A stretch of 40,861 nt of DNA from Sedimenticola thiotaurini (GTDB taxonomy: Bacteria; Pseudomonadota; Gammaproteobacteria; Chromatiales; Chromatiaceae). Numbering within the stretch: position 1 is the first letter of the stretch; every line of letters begins with the position of its first letter. Position numbers and translations under genes: made by a program. The DNA lies in NCBI GenBank assembly GCA_011051715.1, contig DRKP01000049.1, positions 1 to 40,861 of the forward strand. The letters run 5' to 3'. The notes under the pieces were generated by a model, which searched no databases, was not told the origin of the DNA, and was given only the letters and a program-made list of their open reading frames with translations. Shown one piece after another: positions 24,094-32,643 of the stretch.

Positions 24094-25415
24094 CCCTGGG
24101 CCGCGACATCCGCCGCACCCTGCTGCTGGCCGCCCCCCTGGTGCTGGGCCAGCTCTCCGCCATCGCCATCAACTTCGTCGACACCGTCATGGCCGGGCGC
24201 TTCGACGCCCTCACCCTGGCGGCGGTGGCCATCGGCGGCGCGGTCTGGTCCGCCGGCCTGCTGTTCATCATCGGCGTGCTGATGGCGATCCCCCCCCACG
24301 TCTCCCGTCTGCACGGGGCCCGCCGCCTGCGCCAGGTGGGGCCGTTCATGCACCAGGCGGCGTGGCTCGCGCTGGGACTGGCACTGCTGTTCTTCCTCTA
24401 CCTGCGCAACGCCGAGCCGCTGCTGCGACTGATGCGTGTCGATCCACAGATCGTGCCGCCGGCACTGGGCTACCTCGACGCCATCTCCTGGAGCACGCCC
24501 GGCCTGTGCGGTTTCCTGCTGCTGCGCATGCTCAGCGAGGGGCTGTCACGACCGCGACCGGTGATGTACTTCGGCCTGCTGGGACTGGCCATCAACATCC
24601 CGGCCAACTACGTGCTCATCTTCGGTCACCTGGGCTTCCCGCCGCTGGGGGCGGTCGGCTGCGGCTACGCCTCGGCCCTCACCCTGTGGCTGCAGCTGGC
24701 CGCATTCCTGGTCTACACATGGCGCCAGCCGGCGTTTCGCCGCACCCGTCTGTTCCGCCCCCTCGCCCCTCCCCACCCGGAACGGCTGCGGCAGTTGCTG
24801 CGGCTGGGGCTGCCGATCGGCGCCAGCGTGTTCGTCGAGGGCAGCCTGTTCGCCGCTGCGGCCCTGCTGCTGGGCGCCCTGGGCCCGGTGATCACCGCCG
24901 CCCACCAGGCGGCGATCAACTGGTCCGGGCTGATGTTCATGATCCCGCTGGGGGTGGGAATGGCGATGACGGTGCGCATCGGCAACGCCCTGGGACGGCG
25001 CGACCCGGTCGCGGCCCGCCTCGCCGGTCGGGCCGGCTTCCGTGTGGTGCTGGTCACCCAGCTGGCGTCGGCCACCTTCATGCTCGCCTTTCCCGGCGTC
25101 GTCGGCCATCTCTACACCAGCGACCCCGAGGTCCAGGGCCTGATCGTGCAGCTGCTGTTCCTGGCCGCCATCTTCCAGCTGCCGGACGGTTTCCAGGCGG
25201 CCGCCGCCGGCGCCCTGCGCGGCTACAAGGACACCCGGGTGCCGATGCTGATCACCGTCGTCGCCTACTGGCTGGTGGGGCTGCCCCTGGGCTGGTGGCT
25301 GGGGATCGGGGCCGGCTTCGGCGCCAGGGGGATGTGGGTGGGACTGATCGCCGGCCTGTCGCTGGCGGCCCTGCTGATGCTGCTGCGCTACCGGCGGCTG
25401 GCGCGGCGCCCGTAG
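24090..25415 (+). CDS. MATE family multidrug efflux transporter (NorM-like)
   Basis: This 441-residue protein is rich in transmembrane helices, consistent with the usual 12. MATE features are PLVLGQLSAIAINFVDTVMAGR near the N-terminus, PANYVLIFGHLGFPPLGAVG (repeat end), the second-half PIGASVFVEGSLFAAAA and the C-terminal GALRGYKDTRVPM, typical of NorM. MATE proteins export cationic drugs, dyes or metabolites using Na+ or H+. The GTG at 24090 overlaps the fetB stop. The end of the gene (25398-25404) pairs with 25418-25424 as a short hairpin that may terminate the operon. Confidence 0.88.
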   Translation: MTLGRDIRRTLLLAAPLVLGQLSAIAINFVDTVMAGRFDALTLAAVAIGGAVWSAGLLFIIGVLMAIPPHVSRLHGARRLRQVGPFMHQAAWLALGLALLFFLYLRNAEPLLRLMRVDPQIVPPALGYLDAISWSTPGLCGFLLLRMLSEGLSRPRPVMYFGLLGLAINIPANYVLIFGHLGFPPLGAVGCGYASALTLWLQLAAFLVYTWRQPAFRRTRLFRPLAPPHPERLRQLLRLGLPIGASVFVEGSLFAAAALLLGALGPVITAAHQAAINWSGLMFMIPLGVGMAMTVRIGNALGRRDPVAARLAGRAGFRVVLVTQLASATFMLAFPGVVGHLYTSDPEVQGLIVQLLFLAAIFQLPDGFQAAAAGALRGYKDTRVPMLITVVAYWLVGLPLGWWLGIGAGFGARGMWVGLIAGLSLAALLMLLRYRRLARRP

Positions 25416-25438
25416 CGGCGCCAGCCGGGCCGGCCGCC

Positions 25439-25657
25439 CTACCCCAGCTGCTTCATCCGCACCAGCTTGAGACCCAATACCACGATGGGGGCCAGGTGCA
25501 GCAGCAGGTCGAAGATGTCGAGCGGTCGGGTGAGGGTGCCGGCGGCCAGCATCTTCAGCTTCTCCCAGATGTGGGGTTCGGGGACGAAGGGGGCCAGTCC
25601 CAGCAACAGGGCGGCGAGCACCAGGGCGCCGAGGGGCAGATCATCCAGCCAGGCCAT
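25439..25657 (-). CDS. Small hydrophobic membrane protein
   Basis: This 72-residue protein has two hydrophobic stretches: LPLGALVLAALLLGLAPFVP and, near the end, LLLHLAPIVVLGLKLV. A PEPHIWEKLKMLAAGTLTRP segment lies between them. This pattern recurs in small gammaproteobacterial proteins of unknown function. The ATG at 25657 has GAGGAG in a good position, inside the end of the macrodomain gene 5 bases away. The two genes are probably co-transcribed. I do not know its function. Confidence 0.75.
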   Translation of the reverse strand: MAWLDDLPLGALVLAALLLGLAPFVPEPHIWEKLKMLAAGTLTRPLDIFDLLLHLAPIVVLGLKLVRMKQLG

Positions 25658-25662
25658 CGGGT

Positions 25663-26166
25663 TCACTCCTCGTGGGAACAGTCGGGACAGAGAGATCGGT
25701 ACAATAGCGCATCGGATTCGCTGAAGCAGCAGGCGATGATCCGCTCCGGTCCCGGCGCCGCCCTCATCTCCTCCAGCGCGATGATCGTCGCCTCCCGCTT
25801 GGGATAGCCGTAGACGCCGGTACTGATGGCGGGAAAGGCGATGCTGTGGATCCGCCGCTCCCGCGCCAGCGCCAGGCTGTTGCGGTAGCAGGCGCGCAGC
25901 AGGCCGGCCTCGCCGGCATCGCCGCCCTGCCAGACCGGGCCGACGGTGTGGATCACCCAGCGCGCCGGCAGGCGGAACCCGGGGGTGATGCGGGCCTCGC
26001 CGGTGGGGCAACCGCCCAGCGGACGGCACGCCTCCAGCAACTGCGGACCGGCGGCCCGGTGGATGGCCCCGTCGACACCGCCACCACCGAGCAGGCTGCT
26101 GTTGGCCGCATTGACGATGGCGTCGACCTGGAGCCGGGTGATATCGCCGGTCAGGATGTGGATCAT
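25663..26166 (-). CDS. Macrodomain protein (O-acetyl-ADP-ribose deacetylase, YmdB-like)
   Basis: This 167-residue single macrodomain has the family blocks [34 protein letters not shown] (ADP-ribose pyrophosphate loop), [15 protein letters not shown] and the second loop [13 protein letters not shown]. Enzymes of this type hydrolyse O-acetyl-ADP-ribose or mono-ADP-ribose from proteins. In E. coli YmdB also affects RNase III activity. The ATG at 26166 is internal to a slightly longer open frame and opens the conserved MIHILTGDI. It is upstream of a small hydrophobic protein gene on the same strand, an odd pairing. Confidence 0.9.
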   Translation of the reverse strand: MIHILTGDITRLQVDAIVNAANSSLLGGGGVDGAIHRAAGPQLLEACRPLGGCPTGEARITPGFRLPARWVIHTVGPVWQGGDAGEAGLLRACYRNSLALARERRIHSIAFPAISTGVYGYPKREATIIALEEMRAAPGPERIIACCFSESDALLYRSLCPDCSHEE

Positions 26167-26274
26167 CGCACTCACCGGTCGGGCCCGGTACAACGCCCCC
26201 GCCACGGGGCCTTCGCTGAGCCGGCGCGGGAAAAACCGGCCCCCGGACCCTGGCCAGCGGTTATCATATCCACC

Positions 26275-26628
26275 ATGTCCACGTTCCTCGGCATCCTGTT
26301 CCTGCTGCTACTGCTCTGGTTCTGGCTCGACAGCGCGCGGGCGCGGGAACTGGCCACCGCCATCTGCGACAGCGCCTGCGGCGACCGGGGGTTGCAGTTC
26401 CTGGACCAGACCGTGGCGCTGCGCCGGATCTCGCTGCGCTGGACCGGCCAGGGCATCCGCATCCGCCGGCTCTACCGCTTCGACTTCAGCGAGGAGGGAG
26501 TGGGCCGGCGCAGCGGCCACATCGTCATGCTGGGTACAGCCCTGGAGGAGTTCAGCCTGGGCCTGCCCAGCCTGCCGGACAACGTGATCCCGATCCAGCG
26601 TGCGGCGTCCAGGAGGCAGCAGCGCTGA
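26275..26628 (+). CDS. DUF3301 membrane-anchored protein
   Basis: This 117-residue protein has an N-terminal transmembrane helix ([17 protein letters not shown]). The body, [19 protein letters not shown] followed by [16 protein letters not shown] and [13 protein letters not shown], matches DUF3301 proteins of gammaproteobacteria. These are of unknown function and probably face the cytoplasm. The ATG at 26275 lies in a divergent spacer from the macrodomain gene. It converges on sspB. Confidence 0.8.
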   Translation: MSTFLGILFLLLLLWFWLDSARARELATAICDSACGDRGLQFLDQTVALRRISLRWTGQGIRIRRLYRFDFSEEGVGRRSGHIVMLGTALEEFSLGLPSLPDNVIPIQRAASRRQQR

Positions 26629-26652
26629 TCTCCGCCCAGCCTCCCGGGACGG

Positions 26653-27048
26653 CTATTTCACCACCTTCAGGCTGGGCCGCTCCCGCGGTGGGGTCCCGTC
26701 GGGCTCGTCGTCCGGAGGCCCGCCCCCCTCCGGCGGCTCGTCCGGGAACAGCATCCCCTGGCCGTTCTCGCGGGCATAGATCCCGAGCACCGCGGCCGGC
26801 GGCACCAGTACCTCCATCGGGGTGCCGCCGAAGCGGGCACTGAAACGGATCCAGTCGTTGTCCAGCTCCAGGCCCAGTACGGCATCGGGGCCGATGTTGA
26901 GGACGATGCGCCCCTCCTCCACGAACTGGGCGGGAACCTGGGCCAGGGGATGCTCCGCATCCACCAGCAGGTGGGGAGTCAGGCCATTGTCCACCAGCCA
27001 TTGGTAGAGGGCGCGGATCAGGTAGGGACGGTTGGAGCTGATGCCCAT
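26653..27048 (-). CDS. sspB: ClpXP protease specificity-enhancing factor SspB
   Basis: SspB delivers ssrA-tagged and other substrates to ClpXP. The 131-residue protein has the folded domain (about residues 5-100: RPYLIRALYQWLVDNGLTP, VLNIGPDAVLGLELDNDW and RFGGTPMEVLVP). An acidic, Pro/Gly-rich flexible tail follows and ends RPSLKVVK, the C-terminal ClpX-binding motif of SspB. Gene order sspA then sspB, 16 bases apart, is the conserved gammaproteobacterial arrangement. Confidence 0.94.
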   Translation of the reverse strand: MGISSNRPYLIRALYQWLVDNGLTPHLLVDAEHPLAQVPAQFVEEGRIVLNIGPDAVLGLELDNDWIRFSARFGGTPMEVLVPPAAVLGIYARENGQGMLFPDEPPEGGGPPDDEPDGTPPRERPSLKVVK

Positions 27049-27064
27049 CGCAGGGGCGCGGCAG

Positions 27065-27688
27065 TCAGCCCCGCATCTCCTTTTCCAGTTCGGTCAGGCT
27101 CTGCTGGAACGAGGGCCGGTCGAACAGGCGCTCGGCATACTCCGCCACCGGCTTCGCCTGGGGCGGCAGCTCCACGCCGAGGGAAGGCAGGCGCCACAGC
27201 AGCGGGGCGATGGAGCAGTCCACCAGGGTGAATTCGTCACTCATGAAATAGGGCTTGGCGGCAAACACCGGCGCCGTCACCGTCAGGCTCTCACGCAGCT
27301 CCTTGCGCGCCTTGGTCGCGGCCTTGCCTCCCCCCCTGATCTGCTCCATCAGGCTGTACCAGTCGTTGTCGACACGGTGCAGGAACAGGCGCGAACTCGC
27401 CTTGGAGACCGGGTCCACCGGCAGCAGCGGTGGATGGGGAAAGCGCTCGTCCAGGTACTCCATGATGATGCGCGACTGGTAGAGGACGAGGTCCCGGTCC
27501 ACCAGGGTCGGCAGGGTGCCGTAGGGATTCAGTTCCACCAGGTCTTCCGAGACGTCGCCCGGTTCCACATCGACGATCTCGACGGTGATGTTCTTCTCCG
27601 CCAGGACCAGCCGCACCCGATGACAGTAGGGGCACTTGGCGCCCGAATACATGGTCATCACCGATCGCTTGTTTGCAACAACCGCCAT
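27065..27688 (-). CDS. sspA: Stringent starvation protein A (SspA), GST fold
   Basis: This 207-residue GST-like protein has MTMYSGAKCPYCHRVRLVLAE at the start (thioredoxin-like domain), NPYGTLPTLVDRDLVLYQSR and the C-terminal helical domain. SspA binds RNA polymerase and is needed for stationary-phase and acid survival in E. coli. The CPYC motif resembles a redox site; E. coli SspA is not known as an active GST. It is upstream of sspB. A hairpin with an embedded TATACT lies in the spacer to petC. Confidence 0.93.
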   Translation of the reverse strand: MAVVANKRSVMTMYSGAKCPYCHRVRLVLAEKNITVEIVDVEPGDVSEDLVELNPYGTLPTLVDRDLVLYQSRIIMEYLDERFPHPPLLPVDPVSKASSRLFLHRVDNDWYSLMEQIRGGGKAATKARKELRESLTVTAPVFAAKPYFMSDEFTLVDCSIAPLLWRLPSLGVELPPQAKPVAEYAERLFDRPSFQQSLTELEKEMRG

Positions 27689-27797
27689 ACAGACAACTCC
27701 AGAGATTCAGTTGGGGGACGCCTCTACCGGCCCCGGACGCCCGCTTCCAGACAGGGTGCCGTTCCGCCCGGATGGCAGAAACCGTGGCCGGAACGGA

Positions 27798-27842
27798 CGA
27801 AGGGGGCGCACAGTATACAACAAAAACCGTGCACCCCCTTCG
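27798..27842 (-). promoter_or_regulatory. Hairpin and possible sspA promoter element between petC and sspA
   Basis: Two arms (27798-27811 CGAAGGGGGCGCAC and 27829-27842) pair over 14 positions with one mismatch around a 17-base loop. On the minus strand the loop reads GTTTTTGTTGTATACT. It holds TATACT (complement of 27812-27817), a good -10 for sspA, 125 bases upstream of the sspA ATG. No good -35 is visible. The hairpin could end or process the petABC mRNA and also frame the sspA promoter. Confidence 0.4.
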
Positions 27843-27859
27843 CTCGGTGGCGGTCGCCG

Positions 27860-28582
27860 CTAGTGGACGTCCTTCCAGTACTCCTTCTTCAGCAGGTAGG
27901 CGAGGACGAAGAAGATGGCGATGAACAGCAGCACCCACTTGCCCATGGCGCGGCGCTCCACCTGGATCGGCTCGCCGACATAGGTGAGGAATGCGGTCAG
28001 GTCACGCATGGCGCCATCGAACTCCTCCGGGCTCATGCTGCCGGGAGAGACCTGCTCGAACTTCTCGAACACCTGCTGTCCCTCGTGCTCGGTGAATACC
28101 GCCTTCTGCAGCCCCTGCAGCTTCCACAGCACGTTCGGCATGCCGACGTCCTTGAACACCACATTGTTGACGCCGAACGGACGGCTGTCGTCGAGATAGA
28201 AGCTGCGCAGGTAGGTGTAGAGCCAGTCGGAGCCGCGGGCACGGGCGATGACGCTCAGGTCCGGCGGCGCGGTACCGAACCATTCGCCGGCATCCGCCGG
28301 GGGCATGGCGATGGTCATGGTGTCACCGATCTTGTCGGCGACGAACATCAGGTTCTCCTTCACCTCCTGATCGGTCAGTCCCAGGTCCCGCGCGGTGCGG
28401 TTGAAGCGCTGGTACTTGGCCGAATGGCAGCTCAGGCAGTAGTTGACGAACAGGCGGGCGCCACGCTGCAGCGATGCCTGGTCGGTCAGGTCGATGTCGG
28501 CGTCATCCAGATGGACCCCGCCCGACGCCAGTCCAAGCAGGGGCGTCGCGGCCAGCAGAAATGCAACGATCAGCTTTTTCAT
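27860..28582 (-). CDS. petC: Cytochrome c1 of the bc1 complex
   Basis: This haem c subunit of ubiquinol-cytochrome c oxidoreductase has 240 residues. A signal peptide (MKKLIVAFLLAATPLLGLAS) directs it to the periplasm. CLSCH at residues 49-53 binds haem c, a Met in IAMPPAD is the likely axial ligand, and a C-terminal transmembrane anchor (WVLLFIAIFFVLAYLL) holds it in the membrane. It overlaps the petB stop as ATGA and is the last gene of petABC. Confidence 0.95.
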   Translation of the reverse strand: MKKLIVAFLLAATPLLGLASGGVHLDDADIDLTDQASLQRGARLFVNYCLSCHSAKYQRFNRTARDLGLTDQEVKENLMFVADKIGDTMTIAMPPADAGEWFGTAPPDLSVIARARGSDWLYTYLRSFYLDDSRPFGVNNVVFKDVGMPNVLWKLQGLQKAVFTEHEGQQVFEKFEQVSPGSMSPEEFDGAMRDLTAFLTYVGEPIQVERRAMGKWVLLFIAIFFVLAYLLKKEYWKDVH

Positions 28583-29820
28583 TTGGTCACCCTCTCAGGA
28601 ACGGGCTTGGTCTTGTCCATCTTGCTGTAGATCGGCATCAGCAGGAAGAACGCGAAGTAGAGCGCGGTACAGATCTGCGCCAGCAGGGTCTTGCCCGGGG
28701 TGGCCGGCTGGGTGCCGAGCCAGCCCAGCACCAGGAACACCACCACGAAGATGGCGATCCAGGCCTTGAAGATCGGGCCCTTGTAGCGGATCGACTTGAC
28801 CGGGCTCCTGTCCAGCCAGGGCAGCAGGAAGAACATGATGATCGAGGCGAACATCGCGATCACGCCGGGGAAGGCGGAGCCGGCCATGGAGGGGACGGCG
28901 CGCAGGATGGCGTAGAACGGGGTGAAGTACCAGACCGGCGCGATGTGCTCCGGCGTCTTCAGCGGGTTGGCCGGCTCGAAGTTGGGGTGTTCGAGGAAAT
29001 AGCCGCCCATCTCCGGCCAGTAGAAGATCACCGCCGCGAACAGGAACAGGAAGCCCGCAACGCCGACGATGTCCTTCACCGAATAGTAGGGATGGAACGG
29101 AATGCCGTCTGCCGGGGCGGTGTCGCTCCAGCGGTTGCCCTTCGGCCCCTTCTTGATCTCGATGCCGTCCGGGTTGTTGGAGCCCACCTTGTGCAGGGCG
29201 ACGATGTGGATGAACACGATCGCGGCCAGCAGGAACGGCAGCAGGAAGTGCAGCGCGAAGAAGCGGTTCAGGGTGACGTCGGAGATGACGTAGTCGCCGC
29301 GGATCCAGACCCCCAGCTCCTCACCCACCACCGGCACGGCGGAGAACAGGTTGATGATCACCTGGGCGCCCCAGTAGGACATCTGACCCCAGGGCAGCAG
29401 ATAGCCCATGAAGGCGGTGGCCATCATCACCACGTAGATCACCACGCCGATCAGCCACAACAGCTCACGCGGCTTGCGGTAGGAACCGTAGATCAGACCA
29501 CGGAACATGTGCAGATAGATGACGATGAAGAAGGCCGAGGCACCGGTGGAGTGCATGTAGCGGATCAGCCAGCCCCAGTCCACGTCGCGCATGATGTACT
29601 CGACGGAGCCGAAGGCCAGGGTGGCGTCGGGCTTGTACATCATCGCCAGCCAGACGCCGGTCAGGATCTGGTTCACCAGCACCAGCATGGCCAGCGAACC
29701 CATGAAGTACCAGAAGTTGAAGTTCTTGGGTGCGTAGTACTGGGCCAGATGCTCGTTCCACACCTTGGTCAGGGGGAACCGATCATCGATCCACGCGACC
29801 ATGTTTTTCATTGCGCTCAT
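28579..29820 (-). CDS. petB: Cytochrome b of the bc1 complex
   Basis: This 413-residue integral membrane subunit carries the two b haems and the quinol oxidation and reduction sites. Transmembrane segments hold the haem-ligand histidines (HSTGASAFFIVIYLHMFRG, and the second set in FFALHFLLPFLL with IHIVALHKVG). The Qo-site PEWY-type motif is PVWYF in this protein. AFMGYLLPWGQMSYWGA is another family signature. It sits between petA and petC with a 1-base and a 4-base overlap, so the three are one operon. Confidence 0.96.
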   Translation of the reverse strand: MSAMKNMVAWIDDRFPLTKVWNEHLAQYYAPKNFNFWYFMGSLAMLVLVNQILTGVWLAMMYKPDATLAFGSVEYIMRDVDWGWLIRYMHSTGASAFFIVIYLHMFRGLIYGSYRKPRELLWLIGVVIYVVMMATAFMGYLLPWGQMSYWGAQVIINLFSAVPVVGEELGVWIRGDYVISDVTLNRFFALHFLLPFLLAAIVFIHIVALHKVGSNNPDGIEIKKGPKGNRWSDTAPADGIPFHPYYSVKDIVGVAGFLFLFAAVIFYWPEMGGYFLEHPNFEPANPLKTPEHIAPVWYFTPFYAILRAVPSMAGSAFPGVIAMFASIIMFFLLPWLDRSPVKSIRYKGPIFKAWIAIFVVVFLVLGWLGTQPATPGKTLLAQICTALYFAFFLLMPIYSKMDKTKPVPERVTK

Positions 29821-30413
29821 CAGGAAGCCCCTCCATCTTCACCGATCAGCAGCACATTGTCGGACAGGTACTGATGCGGCGGAATGACCAGGTTGGTGGG
29901 TGCCGGCACGCCCTTGAAGACGCGTGCCGCCAGATCGAATCGGGAGCCGTGGCAGGGGCAGAAGAAACCACCGACCCACTCGGGACCCAGGTCGGCCGGC
30001 GCCACATCGGGCCGGTAGGTGGGGGAGCAGCCCAGGTGAGTGCAGATGCCGATGGCCACCAGGTACCTGGGCTTGATGGAGCGGGTCGGGTTCTTGCAAT
30101 ACTCCGGCTGCTGGGGCACCTCGGAGGTGGGGTCGACCAGTTTCGGATCCAGGCTCGGCAGATCGGCGATGTTCTTCTCGGTGCGATTGACGATCCAGAC
30201 CGGCTTGCCGCGCCACTTCACACGCATCAGCTGGCCCGGCTCGAGGGCGCTGATATCGGCCTCGACCGGGGCGCCGGCTGCCTTGGCCTTCTCACTCGGG
30301 GCCCAGGACGCCAGGAACGGATAAATGACATAGCCGGCGCCCACGGCACCGACCACACTGGTTGCGGCGGTGAGAAACCGCCTCTTCTTCAGATCTACGC
30401 CTTCTGCGCTCAT
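29820..30413 (-). CDS. petA: Rieske iron-sulfur protein of the bc1 complex
   Basis: This 197-residue subunit carries the [2Fe-2S] cluster of the bc1 complex. A twin-arginine-type N-terminus (KKRRFLTAATSVVGAVGAGY) serves as both membrane anchor and Tat signal. The two cluster-binding blocks are CTHLGC (residues 124-129) and CPCHGS (152-157), each with a Cys and a His ligand plus a disulfide Cys. The inserted segment PTYRPDVAPADLGPEW between them is usual for the proteobacterial form. First gene of petABC. Confidence 0.96.
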   Translation of the reverse strand: MSAEGVDLKKRRFLTAATSVVGAVGAGYVIYPFLASWAPSEKAKAAGAPVEADISALEPGQLMRVKWRGKPVWIVNRTEKNIADLPSLDPKLVDPTSEVPQQPEYCKNPTRSIKPRYLVAIGICTHLGCSPTYRPDVAPADLGPEWVGGFFCPCHGSRFDLAARVFKGVPAPTNLVIPPHQYLSDNVLLIGEDGGAS

Positions 30414-30536
30414 TTCTCTACGACTCCCGGAGTAGGCTGGATGTCACGACATCCTGGGAACCCAGCATTCTTCGACGAACCCGACCCAACGAATCAGGAA
30501 AAAAGAATATACGAATTTACCCCAAATTGACGGCGC

Positions 30537-30565
30537 ATTCTCCAACATGCACTGGCGGAGGTCAA
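30537..30565 (-). promoter_or_regulatory. Candidate promoter for petABC
   Basis: On the minus strand TTGACC (complement of 30560-30565) and GAGAAT (complement of 30537-30542) are 17 bases apart, a reasonable sigma70 pair. Transcription would start near 30530, leaving a leader of about 115 bases before petA. The segment 30414-30530 is locally AT-richer (including a run of six A) and has no other recognisable element. Confidence 0.4.
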
Positions 30566-30623
30566 GATTCACATGGTGATGACAGGGGTATCAGCGAAAT
30601 TTATCGACGACGGGAGGAACACC

Positions 30624-31373
30624 TCACACCGGGTTGTCGACATCGAGGAAGCGGTGGTCGATCCCGAACCTGTCCGCCAGGTGACGCCCGAGGGCCTGGA
30701 CCCCGCCCCGCTCGGTGGCATGGTGGCCGGCGGCGTAATAGTGAATGCCGAGTTCCCGGGCCAGGTGGGTGGTCTGTTCCGACACCTCGCCGGAAACGAA
30801 GGCATCGAGACCGGCTGCCGCCGCCTGCCCGATCATTCCCTCCGCCGCTCCGCTGCACCAGCCGATACGCCGCACCCCGGCGGGACCGCCCGGCAGGTGC
30901 AACGGGGCACGCTGCAGCGCGGTGCCGATCCGCCGGGCCAGTCGCCCGGGGGAGATCTCCTGCGCCAGTTCCGCGTGCCAGATCATGCCGTCGTCCAGCG
31001 GACTGCCGTCGGCCAGTCCCAGCAGCAGGCCGAGCTGGCGGTTGTTGCCCAGCTCCGGATGGAGATCCAGCGGCAGATGGTAGGCCAGCAGCCCCATGCG
31101 GCCCTGCATCAGGGCCCGGATCCGGTTCCCCTTGACGCCGGTGAGGGGCGCCGCCTCCCCCTTCCAGAAGAACCCGTGATGCACCAGCAGCAGGTCGGCG
31201 CCCCACTCCAGCGCCGCATCGATCAGGGCCTGGTTGGCGCTGACGCCGGTGGCCAGCCGCTGGACCGTCCCGTTGCCCGCATCCACCTGCAGTCCGTTGG
31301 GGCAGTAGTCGCTGAAGGTCTCCGCCTGCAGCAGACGGTCACACCAGGCGACCAGTTCGCTCAGCTCGATCAT
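30624..31373 (-). CDS. Nif3-like dinuclear metal-center protein (YbgI/YqfO family)
   Basis: This 249-residue protein of the Nif3/DUF34 family forms hexameric toroids with two metal ions per subunit and may be a GTP cyclohydrolase I type 2-like or metal-handling protein. Its cellular role is unsettled. The motifs CPNGLQVDAGN, LVHHGFFWKG and, near the end, GIHYYAAGHHATERGG supply metal-binding His and Glu/Asp residues. The second of two close ATGs, at 31373, has GAGGA 6-7 bases upstream. The gene is divergent from degS/algW, as in many gammaproteobacteria. Confidence 0.88.
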   Translation of the reverse strand: MIELSELVAWCDRLLQAETFSDYCPNGLQVDAGNGTVQRLATGVSANQALIDAALEWGADLLLVHHGFFWKGEAAPLTGVKGNRIRALMQGRMGLLAYHLPLDLHPELGNNRQLGLLLGLADGSPLDDGMIWHAELAQEISPGRLARRIGTALQRAPLHLPGGPAGVRRIGWCSGAAEGMIGQAAAAGLDAFVSGEVSEQTTHLARELGIHYYAAGHHATERGGVQALGRHLADRFGIDHRFLDVDNPV

Positions 31374-31440
31374 GGGCATTCCTCGGATCAGTATGGGACA
31401 ATGGCCCCGGTACAAGGCCTTCCCGCAAGCATATCAGCCG

Positions 31441-32589
31441 ATGAAACCCACCCGCACCCTCCTGTTCGCCCTGATCTCCGCCGTTGCCGGGCTGGCGGCG
31501 GCGCTGCTGGTGACGGCCCTGTTCGGCCTCGCCGGCGACGACGCCGGCCCCTCCCTGGCGGAGCGCCTGCGCCGGGGCATCGGCTCCGGTCCGGTCTCCT
31601 ATGCCGATGCGGTGGCCCGTGCCACCCCGTCGGTGGTCAACGTGTTCAGCAGCAAGGTCACCCGGGAACAGGGCCGGAGCCTGTTCGACGATCCCCTGTT
31701 CAGGCGTTTCTTCGGCGACGGCCTGGCGACGCGCCCCCGGGAGAAGCGGGAGACCGACCTCGGTTCCGGCGTCGTGATCGACGAGCGTGGCTACATCCTG
31801 ACCAACCATCATGTGATCTCGGGGGCCGAGGCGATCCGGGTGGTGCTGAGCGACGGCCGTACCCTGGAGGCCACGGTCGCCGGTACCGATCCGGACACGG
31901 ATCTGGCGGTGATCAGGACCGAGGGGGAGCGGCTGCCGGCGATCACGGTAGGGGATTCCCGACACCTCCGGGTCGGGGACGTGGTGCTCGCCATCGGCAA
32001 CCCGTTCGGGGTCGGCCAGACCGTCACCATGGGCATCGTCAGCGCCACCGGCCGCAATCAGCTGGGGATCAACACCTTCGAAAACTTCATCCAGACCGAT
32101 GCCGCCATCAACCCGGGCAACTCCGGCGGCGCCCTGATCAATGCCCATGGCGAACTGGTCGGCATCAACACCGCCATCTTCTCCAGCAACGGCGGCTCCG
32201 ACGGCATCGGCTTCGCCATCCCGATCGCCCTGGCGAAGGGGGTGATGGATCAGATCCTGCGCCAGGGTCGGGTGGTGCGCGGCTGGCTCGGCATCGCCGG
32301 CCAGGACATCACCCCCGAACTGGCCAGGGCCATCGACGCCGAGGCCGGGCGGGGGGTGCTGGTATCGGGGGTTCTGGAGGACGGCCCGGCGGACCGGGCG
32401 GGGGTGGAGCCGGGCGACATCATCACCCACGTCGACAACCAGGTGCCGGGCAGCGCCCGCGATATCCTGGAGATCATCTCCCGGCTGCCGCCTGGCAGGG
32501 CGGTGGAGTTGCGCGGCTGGCGCGACGGTGAACCCCTGCGGCTGGTGGTGGAGATCTCGGAACGCCCCAGGATCAGGGACCCTCGCTGA
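31441..32589 (+). CDS. DegS/AlgW-type periplasmic serine protease
   Basis: This 382-residue trypsin-like protease is anchored by one N-terminal transmembrane helix (LLFALISAVAGLAAALLVTA). The catalytic triad is in TNHHVI (His124), DTDLAVI (Asp154) and PGNSGG (Ser228). One PDZ domain follows (GRGVLVSGVLEDGPADRAG), so the layout is DegS/AlgW rather than two-PDZ DegP. In that role it senses misfolded outer-membrane proteins and cleaves anti-sigma RseA/MucA to release sigma-E/AlgU. The GTPase-like partner genes are not in the window. The start ATG at 31441 lies in the 67-base divergent spacer from nif3. Confidence 0.92.
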   Translation: MKPTRTLLFALISAVAGLAAALLVTALFGLAGDDAGPSLAERLRRGIGSGPVSYADAVARATPSVVNVFSSKVTREQGRSLFDDPLFRRFFGDGLATRPREKRETDLGSGVVIDERGYILTNHHVISGAEAIRVVLSDGRTLEATVAGTDPDTDLAVIRTEGERLPAITVGDSRHLRVGDVVLAIGNPFGVGQTVTMGIVSATGRNQLGINTFENFIQTDAAINPGNSGGALINAHGELVGINTAIFSSNGGSDGIGFAIPIALAKGVMDQILRQGRVVRGWLGIAGQDITPELARAIDAEAGRGVLVSGVLEDGPADRAGVEPGDIITHVDNQVPGSARDILEIISRLPPGRAVELRGWRDGEPLRLVVEISERPRIRDPR

Positions 32590-32643
32590 ATCCGTCGCCG
32601 GATACCCGGGTCCGGCTGGTGACCGGTGACGCGGGCCGGTCGG

